Shown: positions 1-9,693 of the stretch, piece after piece
How positions within the stretch are numbered: position 1 is the stretch's first letter
Layout: every line of letters starts with the position of its first letter
NCBI RefSeq assembly: GCF_963662255.1
Contig: NW_026912129.1
Span: 806,001-870,000, forward strand
Direction: 5' to 3'
Length of the DNA stretch: 64,000 nt
Source: Cinclus cinclus
Taxonomy: Eukaryota > Chordata > Aves > Passeriformes > Cinclidae
Position numbers and translations under genes: made by a program
The notes under the pieces: model-generated
Told to the model about the DNA's origin: nothing
Seen by the model: the letters and a program-made list of their open reading frames with translations, nothing else
Databases searched by the model: none

Positions 1-260
1 CCAGTGGGACAAGGACGGAGCAGGAGATGGGGCTGTGCTCTGGGATGGCCAGGAGCCCCCCATTCCCTCCCAGGCCTGTCCCCACAGCAAGCACCAAAGC
101 TGCTGCCAGCTCTGGAACAGCCAACTGCTAATCCCTTCCTATTCCCAAAGGGAACCATTCCCTGAGGCACAGCCCAGGCCCAGCCAAGGCCCTGCTGGGC
201 CTGGCACAGGAGAGCAGTGGCTTTTTCACTCACCCGCCGGGTCTCCATCTGCCCCTTTGG

Positions 261-640
261 TGGCAACAGTGACCAAATTCCAGTGTCCAAAGCAGTTGGA
301 CTTTGCAGGGTTTCAACCCCAATTTCCAAAGGCCCTCGGCCTTTGCAGGGTCTAAACCCAAGTTCCCAAAGGCCCTCGGCCTTTGCAGGGTCTGAACCCC
401 AATATCCACAGGTCGTTGGCCTTTGCAGGGTCAATAGCACACGAGCAAGGTGCCGTTGGCCTTTGCAAGGTCCAAGCCCCAATGGTCACGAGCTGTTGAC
501 AGCTCCAGGGTCCAAACCCCAATAAGCCAGGAGCAGTTGATTGTTGCCAGCATCCAACCCCCAACACTCCAACATTCCATGGTTTGTTGGTGGTTGCCAT
601 GGTCCAAAGCCCAGCATTCCAGGGGCTGGTGGAATGGCCC
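261..640. repeat. 40-bp minisatellite (copy A)
   Basis: The phrase ctttgcaggg recurs at 301, 341, 381 and 421, with a variant at 461 and more diverged units to about 640, so the period is exactly 40 bp. The unit also contains a 'ccaaaggccctcgg' segment and an 'aaccccaat' segment. Because 40 is not a multiple of three, ORFs across it are unlikely to be real protein. Confidence 0.85.
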
Positions 641-1422
641 TCCCTGGCTCTCTCTCGCCCAACCCAGCTCCCTGCTGGCCCTGGCACCTGCCCTCCCTCC
701 TCCGTGTCCCCACAGCCATGCTGGGCAGCTGGGCAGGCACCTGGCTCATAGCATGAGTTCCAAGTTGCTGGTCCAGCATCAGTTTTAAGGCTCAGCACTC
801 TCAAGACCCACATGCTCATTAGGGATGTGCTTAGCTCCTGAATCACAGGAATTCTTCTGTCTTCCCTGACACAGGGGAGATGTAAGAAAATAGCCTGAGA
901 AGGTTCTTGGTGCTTACAAATATTCATGGAAAATAAAGCTTTGTGTTTGGAACAGTCACATGAGGAGAAAAAGTGGTGTTTCAGAGTCTTTTGAAATTCT
1001 TACAGAGAAATGCCAAGTGCTGCAGTGGTTCAGGCTCATAAAATAGATTAAGAATCCTGAAAGAGCCATGAGTGCATTTGTTTCTCTGCTCTCTGTTTGG
1101 CAATATATCACTAGGTCTTCTAGGCAGAAGGAAAGTCTTGCTGCTTATATCAACGATTTCTTGCTAGGAGCACACCCTTAAGAACCAAATGGGTCTGCTT
1201 GGGAAAGCTTTGGCAGGTGTTTTTACCCTCATCTCCGATAGCACTCATCTGTGTCCTAGGGAGGACTTCTGTGCCCCAGTTGACAGGAACTGGCTTCTGA
1301 GCAGGGCACAAGTCCTCCGTGGAAGGGAAGAGCAGCACGTGCCTTCTCCAGGCCGTGTCTCTGCAGGGGCTGATGGCCCAAGGATGTCAGTGCCAAGTTA
1401 AGGTTCAGAGACCACTGCAGCT

Positions 1423-1593
1423 TCAAGTCTCTGCTTCCACAAGAGCAGCTTTGGGCTCCTTGAGCAGAGCTGCAAAGGAGCGCGAGAGTTCCTGGTGAAG
1501 GTCTGGCAGCTCCTGCCTGGTGCTTGTGCAGCTCTCAGTGTAGTTCTGTCGCTGCTGTCAGGCCCGGGCCAGCTGTGACTGCAGCAGGGACAC
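1423..1593 (-). pseudogene. Coiled-coil gene terminal-exon relic (copy A)
   Basis: On the minus strand a pyrimidine-rich acceptor (ctctttcag) precedes an open stretch that reads VSLLQSQLARA, then an in-frame TGA at 1560-1558, then a further 44 codons of Glu/Gln/Leu-rich coiled-coil-like protein ending at TGA 1425-1423. The composition resembles the coiled-coil gene at 35387-45357. The early stop is present in both duplicates, so the exon was already dead before duplication. It is isolated from other exons of a readable gene. Confidence 0.5.
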
Positions 1594-1824
1594 CTGAAAG
1601 AGGCACAAGGCCCGGCTCAGACAAGCCCGCGCTGGCAGGAGCATCCGCAGCCCCACGGTACCAGCTGTCGGGGCAGACACAGCCTCCAACTCCAGCCCTC
1701 ACCAGCACTCTGCCCTTGGGCAAGGGCAAAGGAACAGGCTCCCAGACTGGCCCTGAACAGAGCCCACATGATCAACAAGTGCACTTCATGGCAGGCAAAC
1801 CCTTCCCACGTACATCCCTCAGCC

Positions 1825-1975
1825 ACCACAGCTCGATTAGAGAGAGTTCCCACGGCATTTAGGAACCCAACTGGGATTTCCAAGGCACACATTTCGGCCC
1901 CGACCCCTTTCTCCGCATTCTTTCTCCATCAGCAGGAGGGCTGCTGCTGCCCTGAGCTCCTGGAGAACTCTTCTA
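1825..1975 (-). pseudogene. Fragment of coiled-coil gene last exon and 3'UTR (copy A)
   Basis: About 150 bases nearly identical to 35283-35433, which spans the last coding codons, stop codon and 3' flank of the coiled-coil gene on the minus strand. The frame ending SSGQQQPSC-stop is preserved. The match ends abruptly on both sides, so this is a dispersed fragment, not a working exon. Confidence 0.7.
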
Positions 1976-2339
1976 CTTGAGCTGCAGCGCAGCCAGCCCA
2001 GGCATCAGGGGGCTTTTTGGGGGCTTTCCTGAGGCCTTTTAGCACCCCAAGCCCCATTTTACAAGTCCCCAGTTTTTAATTATAAGTCAACTCTAGATTT
2101 AACTGACGGATATTTATTCAACCTTATTACTCTTTTACTCCGTTTTACCAAATTTCAAGGGATTCTTCAAGGGATTCTGGGGGTTTTCTTGGTTTTGCCG
2201 TGTTTTAGTGCACAATCTGCCTTTTCACCCCTCCATTGATTAAATGGAACTAACATATAGCCTTAAATAGTTGCCACTTGCTGCAAGGCATTCCATTTCT
2301 GTGGGCTGAATGGAAATTCCGAGGAGGTGTTGAGGCTTT

Positions 2340-2905
2340 TTTGGGTTATTCTGAGTACCCGCCCAGCCAATCCCTGAGGGCACTTTTCCCCCCCAGGGTT
2401 TGGGCGGGAGCCGCCCCCCCACTGTCAATCCCTGAGGGGCGTTGGGCCGAGCCGGGAACTTCTCCCCGCCCTCCCCTCCCGATCACTCCCGCCCCTGCCC
2501 TGCCCTGCCCTGCCCTGCCCTGCCTCGCTCCCAGTGCCCCTCCTGACTCTGAATTTTCCCCAGCTGCCCCAGTCTGCGCTGGTTCATACTGGTTTACTCT
2601 CGCCCCTCGCCGGCTAGAGGCGCTCCGGCGTCCCCCACTCCCAGAGGGGAAAATTCACATCGCTAGAGGTTCGTGTCCGTAAAGGAGGCAGAGCAGGCCT
2701 GGAAAAGTCCCTGGATTCGAACAAATCAGCCAACTTGCTGCGCTGGTGGATGAGTGGCTCTATGTGTTTGGAGGTGGGGAGGGGGCTCGGGGGGTCCTGG
2801 GTGAATCCTAGGGGGATCTGGGGGGCAGGGGGGTGGCCGTGGAGTTTGGGGGACTTGGGGGAAATTCGGAGTGGGGGGATATGGTGGCATTTGGGGATCT
2901 GGGTG
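2340..2905. promoter_or_regulatory. GC-rich block with CCAAT motif and G-runs (copy A)
   Basis: A cagccaat box (about 2364) is followed by GC-rich DNA, a CCCTG microsatellite (2492-2522, six units), and then a plus-strand G-rich tract (about 2775-2900) with many runs of four to seven G. This resembles a CpG-rich avian promoter and first intron, but no gene starting here can be read. The G tract could fold into G-quadruplexes. The promoter role is inference. Confidence 0.35.
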
Positions 2906-4840
2906 TAAGAAATGTGATTTGTGCTAACTAAATTGTAACTATATTGGCAAAATTGTACTCGTTTTAATAGAAAACAATTGTTACAAAGCAAGAAAGGAAA
3001 TAGTGAGAAAAAGCAGATGGAATCCCCCAGCTGTTCGGTGGGAGGAGTAGAAGGATGTAGCTTTGATAAGCCACATCTAGAAATACAAATTTTGACCCTG
3101 GACAGGGCCAAATTGGGATGACTCCAGGCCTGGAACTTGAAATTACCTAACACCAAGCTTAGTGCTCCTGCACTGCCTGCAAGCTTACATAGCGGACAGT
3201 GATGAAGACAAAGAGCCATTGTCAGAAATCAGACCCCGAAAGGATGAGAGAGCCCTAACTACTAGTAGGGCATGTGCAACACACTGTAGTGACCTAGATT
3301 TTAGGAACAGTAACTAGGAGGAGTTTTCCAGAAAGTTCTGTATTAATATGTATTAGCATATAGCATATAATTGGGCTTTTTGGCCTGATTATTCGATAGG
3401 TGAGGAAGGGTGGGGCCCTCTCCATATCTCCAGCTGGTTTTGCTTATGCTTTATATGAACTTTAATTGCACTGAATTACTCACTGCCAAACTTTGTCTAT
3501 TCTTAAATGTATACATCTAATATATTTGATTATATGTATTTCTAGACAATTGCTGCTACTGAAAAAAAAGTGATGCTAAATTCATTCTTGTCATGTAGTA
3601 AATTGGAAAAAGAAATAAATGAAAAAAAATTGAGATTCACCTCAAAGCCCAGAGGAGAATCTCACACAAAAGATTCTCCGTGTGTAGTGCACAAGAAGAA
3701 ATGTTGAGAGGAAAACACAGTGGCAGCTGAGGCTTGTGGAACTCCCAGCATACTGAGCCTGCAGAGGAGGCAAACAGCCCTGGCAGTAGCTGAGGGGACT
3801 TCTCCTCACAGCCTCCTCTGAAAGTGTGTCACTGCAGGGGGGAAGGCTTGGAAACTGTTGCCTTTCCTTCCTCCTGTGCTAAAATGTAAGGCTCCTCCTG
3901 AGAAAATACTGAGCTGCAAACAATTCTCCATTCCTCAACAAAGCTACTCAGGTGCTCGACTTACATTAAAGAGCAGAACCAAAGGTGGTCAGAAATTTCC
4001 CATCAAAGCCTATTTGCAGAGAAACCCCACCATAATGTGAGCAAATATTTCTTAGCATCAGTCCACTCCAAAGAAACCCAAGCCTGTATTTGGCAGCGTT
4101 TTAAATGAACTTGAATTGTCTTTGCTCACATATCAGCTGGACTGCTTTGCTCCCTTTTTGTCCTAGAGAGAATATTAGAACGATTTGCTCTTGACAGGAT
4201 TCCTTGGATGGTCCCCAGACCTGGCTCCTCCCCACGCCTTGCCTGGGCTCTTAAGGCAGCCTGTTAGCAGGGCCTGACTTTGTCATCTGCCATACTGAGC
4301 AGAGCTGGAAGAGAGAGGAGCAGAGCCACGGTCAGATCACAGATCTGCAGGGACACAACAGGAGCCCTGTGCCAGGGCCATCCCAGCTCGCTCAAGCCAT
4401 GTCCAGGAGGGAGCAGGGACCAACGCAATCAGCCCGAAGCTGCTGGCCAAGAATCCCCCATGTGCCCCTGAAATCTCTCTGTGCTCTGCCCACACTAAGC
4501 CCCACTCACACAGGGAGCAGAGCCCTCCACAGCCAGGGCAGGGATTGCAACTCCCCCTGCCAGCCCGCTGCCCTCCCTCAACTTTGCAGATCAGCTGGAG
4601 CTGTTCCTGCTGTCCCCTCAAGATCTGCCCGGCGAGCCCTGGGAATACAGAGCCTGTCACTGCCCCAGCAGCACAGCTCCCTGCCAGCGGCGCTGCCAGC
4701 CCTGTGGCCACTCGCCCTCCTGGCCCCGCAGGGCTCAGCCCGGGCACTTGCCGCATCCCGACGCCCAAGGGCACGGCTGTGAGAGGGTGGCAGCAGTCCC
4801 AAGTGAAATAGAGAAATTGAGACTTAAGAATCAAGCATTA
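2906..4840. other. Non-coding stretch, LTR-like in part
   Basis: No gene can be supported. From about 2906 (tgtaagaaatg) to about 3560 the AT-rich sequence, with TATA-like and poly(A)-like words, resembles a retroviral LTR, but boundaries and target-site duplication could not be fixed. Around 4580-4640 (minus) there is a short exon-like segment whose donor is destroyed in copy A (ttgagg) but consensus in copy B (gtgagg near 50660). The same layout is repeated at 48985-50920. Confidence 0.3.
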
Positions 4841-4849
4841 AGAAAGGTT

Positions 4850-5166
4850 TGACTAAAAGGGGGACTGACAAAAATGTATTGTTTGCTCTAATTTATGGTG
4901 CTTACAAGAGCAGGAGATGAGCAAGGCTATAAGGTGGGGTCTAGCGCTCAAGTGTGCAAACAGGATGCAAGGACATTGGCACCACAGGATAAGGGGGTCC
5001 TCAGACCCCTGAGACCAGTCTAACTGATATCCAAGTCTGGAAAATGACCAAAGCAATAAAGAGAGAGCACGGGCAAGGAGGCAAGGTGAAAAGTTCAAAC
5101 TGAGAGGATGACTTTCTCTTATCACTTATTTTTGTGGGTTATAGAGTGTTTTTCCTCGCATTAGAT
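4850..5166 (+). mobile_element. Partial 5' LTR (R-U5) of endogenous retrovirus, copy A
   Basis: An AATAAA signal (5055-5060) lies about 110 bases upstream of a TGG-initiated site (5167 onward) where a tRNA primer-binding site would be expected, followed by a long untranslated leader and then retroviral reading frames. The LTR start is not clear and the primer tRNA was not identified. The assignment rests mainly on position upstream of gag. Confidence 0.45.
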
Positions 5167-5754
5167 TGGTGAGCCAGCCAGGACAGAGTCTGTCTGGCTG
5201 CAGGAGTGGCCGAGGAGCGGATTCCCTGGCGCACCCCGGGACCTTCCCTGGAGGAACCCCGGACCTCGGCTCGCTCACCGCGGGGATAAACAACGCTGCT
5301 GGCATTGAGGATCAAACGGTATGTATTAAATATCAAGAACAGGGCTGCTAGTAAGTCGTCCAGAGACGTCTGGCACATAGCACAGTCCCGGTGGGCTTGC
5401 AAGCAGCCGGCCGAGGGGGCTGGAGACAGAGGGAGAGGGATCGAACATGGCCGATAGCGCGGCCGATGGAGGCGTGTCACTGAGCTGATAGAGCAGCCCG
5501 CTGGCGACTCTGGGGGTGAGTGGAGTGAACCCTTGTTTTGCTGCAATTTTGTGTGACTGCTAAGTCGGGACACGTGGAGTCATTGAGTGTGTCAGGGAGT
5601 GAGTGAGTGGTGAGACGTACCTTTGGTACGGAGCGAGTGCGGAGCTCTATCCGCGTTTCTGACCTCGGGTGACTGAGGCGGCCGGAGAAGAGCGAAGGAG
5701 CGGGGTCAGTACGGGGCGAGTGCAAGTGTGAACAGAGGAGTGGTGTGCTTGAAC

Positions 5755-6315
5755 ATGGAGTGGTTAGCATTCATTTTAATTGTGGACAGACAAATTGAAG
5801 GAGCCTCTCCTCAGCAGTGGTCTGGACTTGATCCCTGGGAATTTATTGATCTAATAAATCACTGGCTAGAAAGAGGGAACAAACGGGACTATCTAGGAGG
5901 GGTAGATGAAACCGCTGCGGGAAGGTTGGTAGCCTTAGACTTGGAACAACCTGCAGTAGAGACTCTGGGTGTTCCAGAGGGAGTGAACGGGATAGCTTGT
6001 TTTTGTGGGAGATGTAGAGCCATCAGAGGATCAAGGGGTTGGAATCTGGTGTGGGTTTTATTACAGAGTGGAGATTGTGAAATCCATTGGTATTGTTGCT
6101 CTAGGAACGAGCAGGGTGTATGCCCAAAGTGTAAATTGAAAAACAATCCTAATCAAGTTAGTGTTGAACCTAAAATTCTGAAGCTGGTGTGTGGAACATC
6201 ACATTGGGTGTCTGTGAGTTGGGGTTGTGTGTGGGAAGAAAACTGGGAAAGAACAGTGAAATTGTGTGAGGAAAGGTTTGGATGGAAACAGGACAGGGCA
6301 AGAAGGAGAAGATAA
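5755..6315 (+). CDS. Cysteine-rich pre-gag ORF of endogenous retrovirus, copy A
   Basis: An open frame of about 187 codons lies between the leader and gag. A further in-frame ATG at 5728 would add nine residues. The N-terminal half is acidic (WEFIDLINHWLERG, LDLEQPAVETLG). The C-terminal half has a CFCGRC cluster, then GDCEIHWYCC, then CPKC, which looks like a zinc-ribbon or treble-clef arrangement. Copy A has Ser where copy B has Cys in the GDC motif. The stop overlaps the gag ATG (TAATG at 6313-6317), suggesting coupled translation. I know no retroviral protein with this layout. Function unknown; it could be an accessory protein or a captured host domain. Confidence 0.6.
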   Translation: MEWLAFILIVDRQIEGASPQQWSGLDPWEFIDLINHWLERGNKRDYLGGVDETAAGRLVALDLEQPAVETLGVPEGVNGIACFCGRCRAIRGSRGWNLVWVLLQSGDCEIHWYCCSRNEQGVCPKCKLKNNPNQVSVEPKILKLVCGTSHWVSVSWGCVWEENWERTVKLCEERFGWKQDRARRRR

Positions 6316-7838
6316 TGGGAACTGGGCAAAGTAAAGAGATGCCTAAGGCCAGTCCATTGGGCTGTATTATTATTGGAAAGATGTTTCCGGACAAGGAGGC
6401 ACAGAAAACAAGAGAGACATTATCAGATTCTGTAAAAACTGGTGGCATTTATATAAATTGGACGAGGGAGTGAAGTGGCCACCAACTGGAACTTTGGATT
6501 ATATCACACTATCACAGCTCATGCTATTTCTTAGGAGGGAAGGAAAGTGGAGAGAGGTAGCATATGCGGACATTTTCCTCTCTTCAAAATCATCCCGAAT
6601 GACTGTGGACTCAGGGCTCCATTGGACCCTCTGGTATTGGCCCTAGAGAAGGAGAATAAGACTAAGAGAGGGAAGCTGAAGCATGGTTGTACAGCCTGCA
6701 GTATAGGGCAAAGATGCACAAAATCAGATAAGGTTTACCAGACTGTGGCCCAGGAACAAGATCTGGGAGATGATTTGCTCAGGTCTCCCCACATAAAACA
6801 GGAAAGGGATGAGGAAGAGGATGCAGACTCAGAGGTACCATCAGCCCCAGCCCATTCATCCCCTCTGATCGCACACCAGGCTAGACCACAGACACACATA
6901 TTACAGGCACCTCTGCGAGAGGCAGTGGGAACAGAGGGAGGAAGGGTGTTGGTTCATCGACTTGGAGGCATGGGAAAAGGTTGCTAAAAATTACCGCAGC
7001 AATCCCGTTAACGTGGCTAAATGTCCGTGATATATAATAAAACAACACAATCCAGATTGGAGCGCTATGCAGCTTTTATTGGATGCACTGGCCAAGACAG
7101 AGAAACAATTAATTATAAAAATAGGGGGATCCGGCAGAAGATTATTCTAAAATCCAACAATGGGATGTGAAAGATTATTTCCCATTCCACAATGCACAGT
7201 GGCACCCAAAAACATCAGCAGAATTGAGATGGCTGGTAATCTATCAGGAGTGGATTGCAAAGGGGATGTTAAGAGCCATTTGCAAGACTGTGAATTGGTC
7301 AGCATTGTATGAAATTATGTCCTCGAGTTGCCATCCAAATTCCTTGGTCGATTAAGGGATGCAATGTGCCACCACACATCACTGCACCCTGGAACTGAAG
7401 TAGGGCTACAGCAGTGAGTCAGTTTATTGCTGGGGCAATCTACAGGTGACATAAGATGTAAACTTCAAAAGATACAGGGGGAGAAAGGAAGGAAGGAAGG
7501 ATGGCTCTATGTTAGAGACTCTGGTGGATGAGGCATGGAGAGTTCTTAGTAACTGGGAAGAAGGAAAGGGGAGGTTTGTAGCTGTCGTAAGTGAGAGGGA
7601 GAGAGGAAGACGCAGACAGGGACCACGTAGACATGGCCCATCCTGGCTGGGCAGAGAGCAGTGTGTGATCTGTAAGAAATATGGTCACTGGAGAAATCAA
7701 TGCTCAGAACGAAGACATGGTGGCCCTCAGGGTAAGGGAAAAAGAATTGCACCTGTCAAAGAAGAGTTTGGAGGTCCAGTAGATCTCTCCCCAGGAGATG
7801 CACTGGTTATGAAATTGAAGCTGGGGGGAAAAGGGTAA
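6315..7838 (+). pseudogene. gag: gag, frameshifted (copy A)
   Basis: The frame opens with MGTGQS at 6315, a myristoylation-type start typical of matrix proteins, and breaks by 6473. A different frame (about 6547-6987) carries a Pro/Ser/acidic segment of the kind found between matrix and capsid. Capsid-like sequence follows near 7167-7355. The nucleocapsid part (about 7509-7838) is basic and holds a single CCHC zinc knuckle, CVICKKYGHWRNQC (CX2CX4HX4C). One knuckle and an in-frame stop before protease both fit a gammaretrovirus-like element. Capsid formation from this copy is not possible because of the frame breaks. Confidence 0.75.
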
Positions 7839-8153
7839 GAAGTGAAATTTCTGGTTGACATGGGGGCAACATATTCAGCTCTGAATAAGACTTTGGCACC
7901 TGTGAGGAAGGATTATGTTACACTAACAGGAGCAACTGGCCAACCTGTAAAAGCATATTTTTGTAAACCATTAAGGTATAGGCTTGCAAAGCAATGGGGT
8001 ATTCATCAATTTCTATACCTGCCCAGTTCCCTGAGATGCCTTTTAGGGAGAGACTTGTTAGAACAATTACAAGTAACCATTAGATTTGAAAATGGGGAGG
8101 TTATTCTGGAAGTAAATGATGAACAGTACATAGAGGCATTAAGTTTAATGTGA
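7839..8153 (+). pseudogene. pro: Retroviral protease, inactive (copy A)
   Basis: Protease follows gag in the same frame, separated by a single TAA (7836-7838), the arrangement used for stop-codon readthrough in gammaretroviruses. The active-site motif reads LVDMGA at about 7853-7870, so the usual Asp-Thr-Gly has Met for Thr. The C-terminal motif LLGRDLL is present. The frame is open for about 105 codons and ends at TGA 8151-8153. Both duplicates share the Met change. Confidence 0.75.
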
Positions 8154-9693
8154 ACAGCTGTTCAAATGGAGGGAGAAATTAGTGAAGAAATAATTAATCA
8201 AGTTTCCTGGAGTGTGGGCTTCTAATGTACCAGGGAGGGCAAAAAATGCACCTCCTATAGTAATTAAACTGAAGGAAGAACAACAACCAGTTAGGATTAA
8301 ACAGTACCCCTTGAAAAGGGAGGACAAGGAAGGAATTAGCCCGATAGATGAAAAGTTTTGCAATTAGGGTTGTTAAAAGAATGTCAGTCTGAGTTCAATA
8401 CCCCCATCTGACGGGTCTTAAAACCCTGATGGGTCATATCGGATAGTACAGGATCTAAGGGCTGTTAATAAAATAACTGAAGGTCTCTATCCCGTGGTAG
8501 CAAATCCATACACTTTGCTAACGTGCCTAACACCAGAGCGAACTTGATTTACCGTTTTAGACTTGAAAGATGCCGTCTTTTGCCTCCCTCTCTGTGTGGA
8601 CAGCCACAAAATCTTTGCATTTGAGTGGGAAAACCCTAAAAGCAGGCGCAGATCCCAGCTCACATTGACGGTATTGGCTCAGGGATTTAAAAACTCTCCT
8701 ACTCTGTTTGGGGAACAATTGGCCAAAGATCTGGAATTTGGGAGGCTCCCCCAGAAGAAGGAAAGCTACTGCAGTACGTGGACGATATCCTCACAGCCAC
8801 TGGGGCAAAAGAGGCATGTGTAGCCTGGACGGTAAGCCTTCTAAACTTTCCAGGACTTGAGGGATACAGGGTGTGAAAGAAAAAGGCCCAGGTCATGAAG
8901 CAAAAGGTAATCTACCTGGGTTATGAAATTACTGTGGGACAACGGACTCCAGGGCAAGATGGCAAGGAAGCAATCTGCCAAACGCTGAAACCTCAGACAG
9001 TGAAGGAACTGGGGACATTCTTAGGAATGACAGGGTGGTGTAGGCTGTGGATACACAGCTAGGGGCTGCATCTAAAACCTCTGTACGTGCTCATTACAAA
9101 TGGGAACAGAGAACTCCGGTGCACAAAAGAGGCCACACGGGCTTTTCACCAGCTGAAGAATGCTCTCATGTCAGCTCTGGTCTGGGACTCCCAGATGGGA
9201 GTAAACCATTCTTTCTGTTTTCCCATGAGAAGCAGGGAGTTGCCCTGGGGATATTGGCCCAGGAGCTGAGTCCGTACCGGAGAGCAGTTGCTTACTTCTC
9301 CAGGCAACTAGACACAGCAGCCAAGGGATGGCCGGGATGCCTCAGAGCCATTGCAGCAGTGGTGCTGAATATTCAAGAGGCACACAAACTCACTTTGGGC
9401 CAGAAAATGACTGTATTGGTGTCTCAAACAGTGTCTGCAGTCCTGGAAGTAAAGGGTGCGAACTGGCTCTCCCCACAAAGGCTCCTGAAATACCAAGCCA
9501 TCATGGTAGAAGAAAGCAATGTAGAGATAATTGTGACTGACATCAACCCAGCTTCCTTCCTTAGTGGAAATCAAGAGGAGCCAGTACACCATGAATGCCT
9601 GGAAAATATCAAAGCCACCTTCTGCAGCCGCCCTGATGTGAAGGACACCCCCTTTAGCTGATGCAGAAACTTGTTTCACTGATGGAACCAGCT
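8154..9693 (+). pseudogene. pol: pol (RT, connection, start of RNase H), broken and truncated, copy A
   Basis: Reverse transcriptase words appear in order across several frames: the segment [13 protein letters not shown] (from 8554), then [15 protein letters not shown] (about 8680-8720), then the catalytic YVDD at 8775-8786 in a different frame. The connection domain is readable at about 9190-9661 (YFSRQLD, WLSPQRLLKYQ). RNase H starts with CFTDGTS (catalytic Asp at 9681) and is cut off at about 9693, where host gene-family intron sequence begins. Copy A has a one-base loss near 9180 that copy B lacks. No integrase or env follows. Confidence 0.8.

Noticed and set aside
217..525. 102-codon ORF across the minisatellite
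   Set aside because: A 40-bp period is not a multiple of three; openness is incidental.
4337..4834. 165-codon minus-strand ORF
   Set aside because: No Met context, Pro/Gly/Ala-rich from GC-rich DNA; only a short exon-like piece inside has any support.
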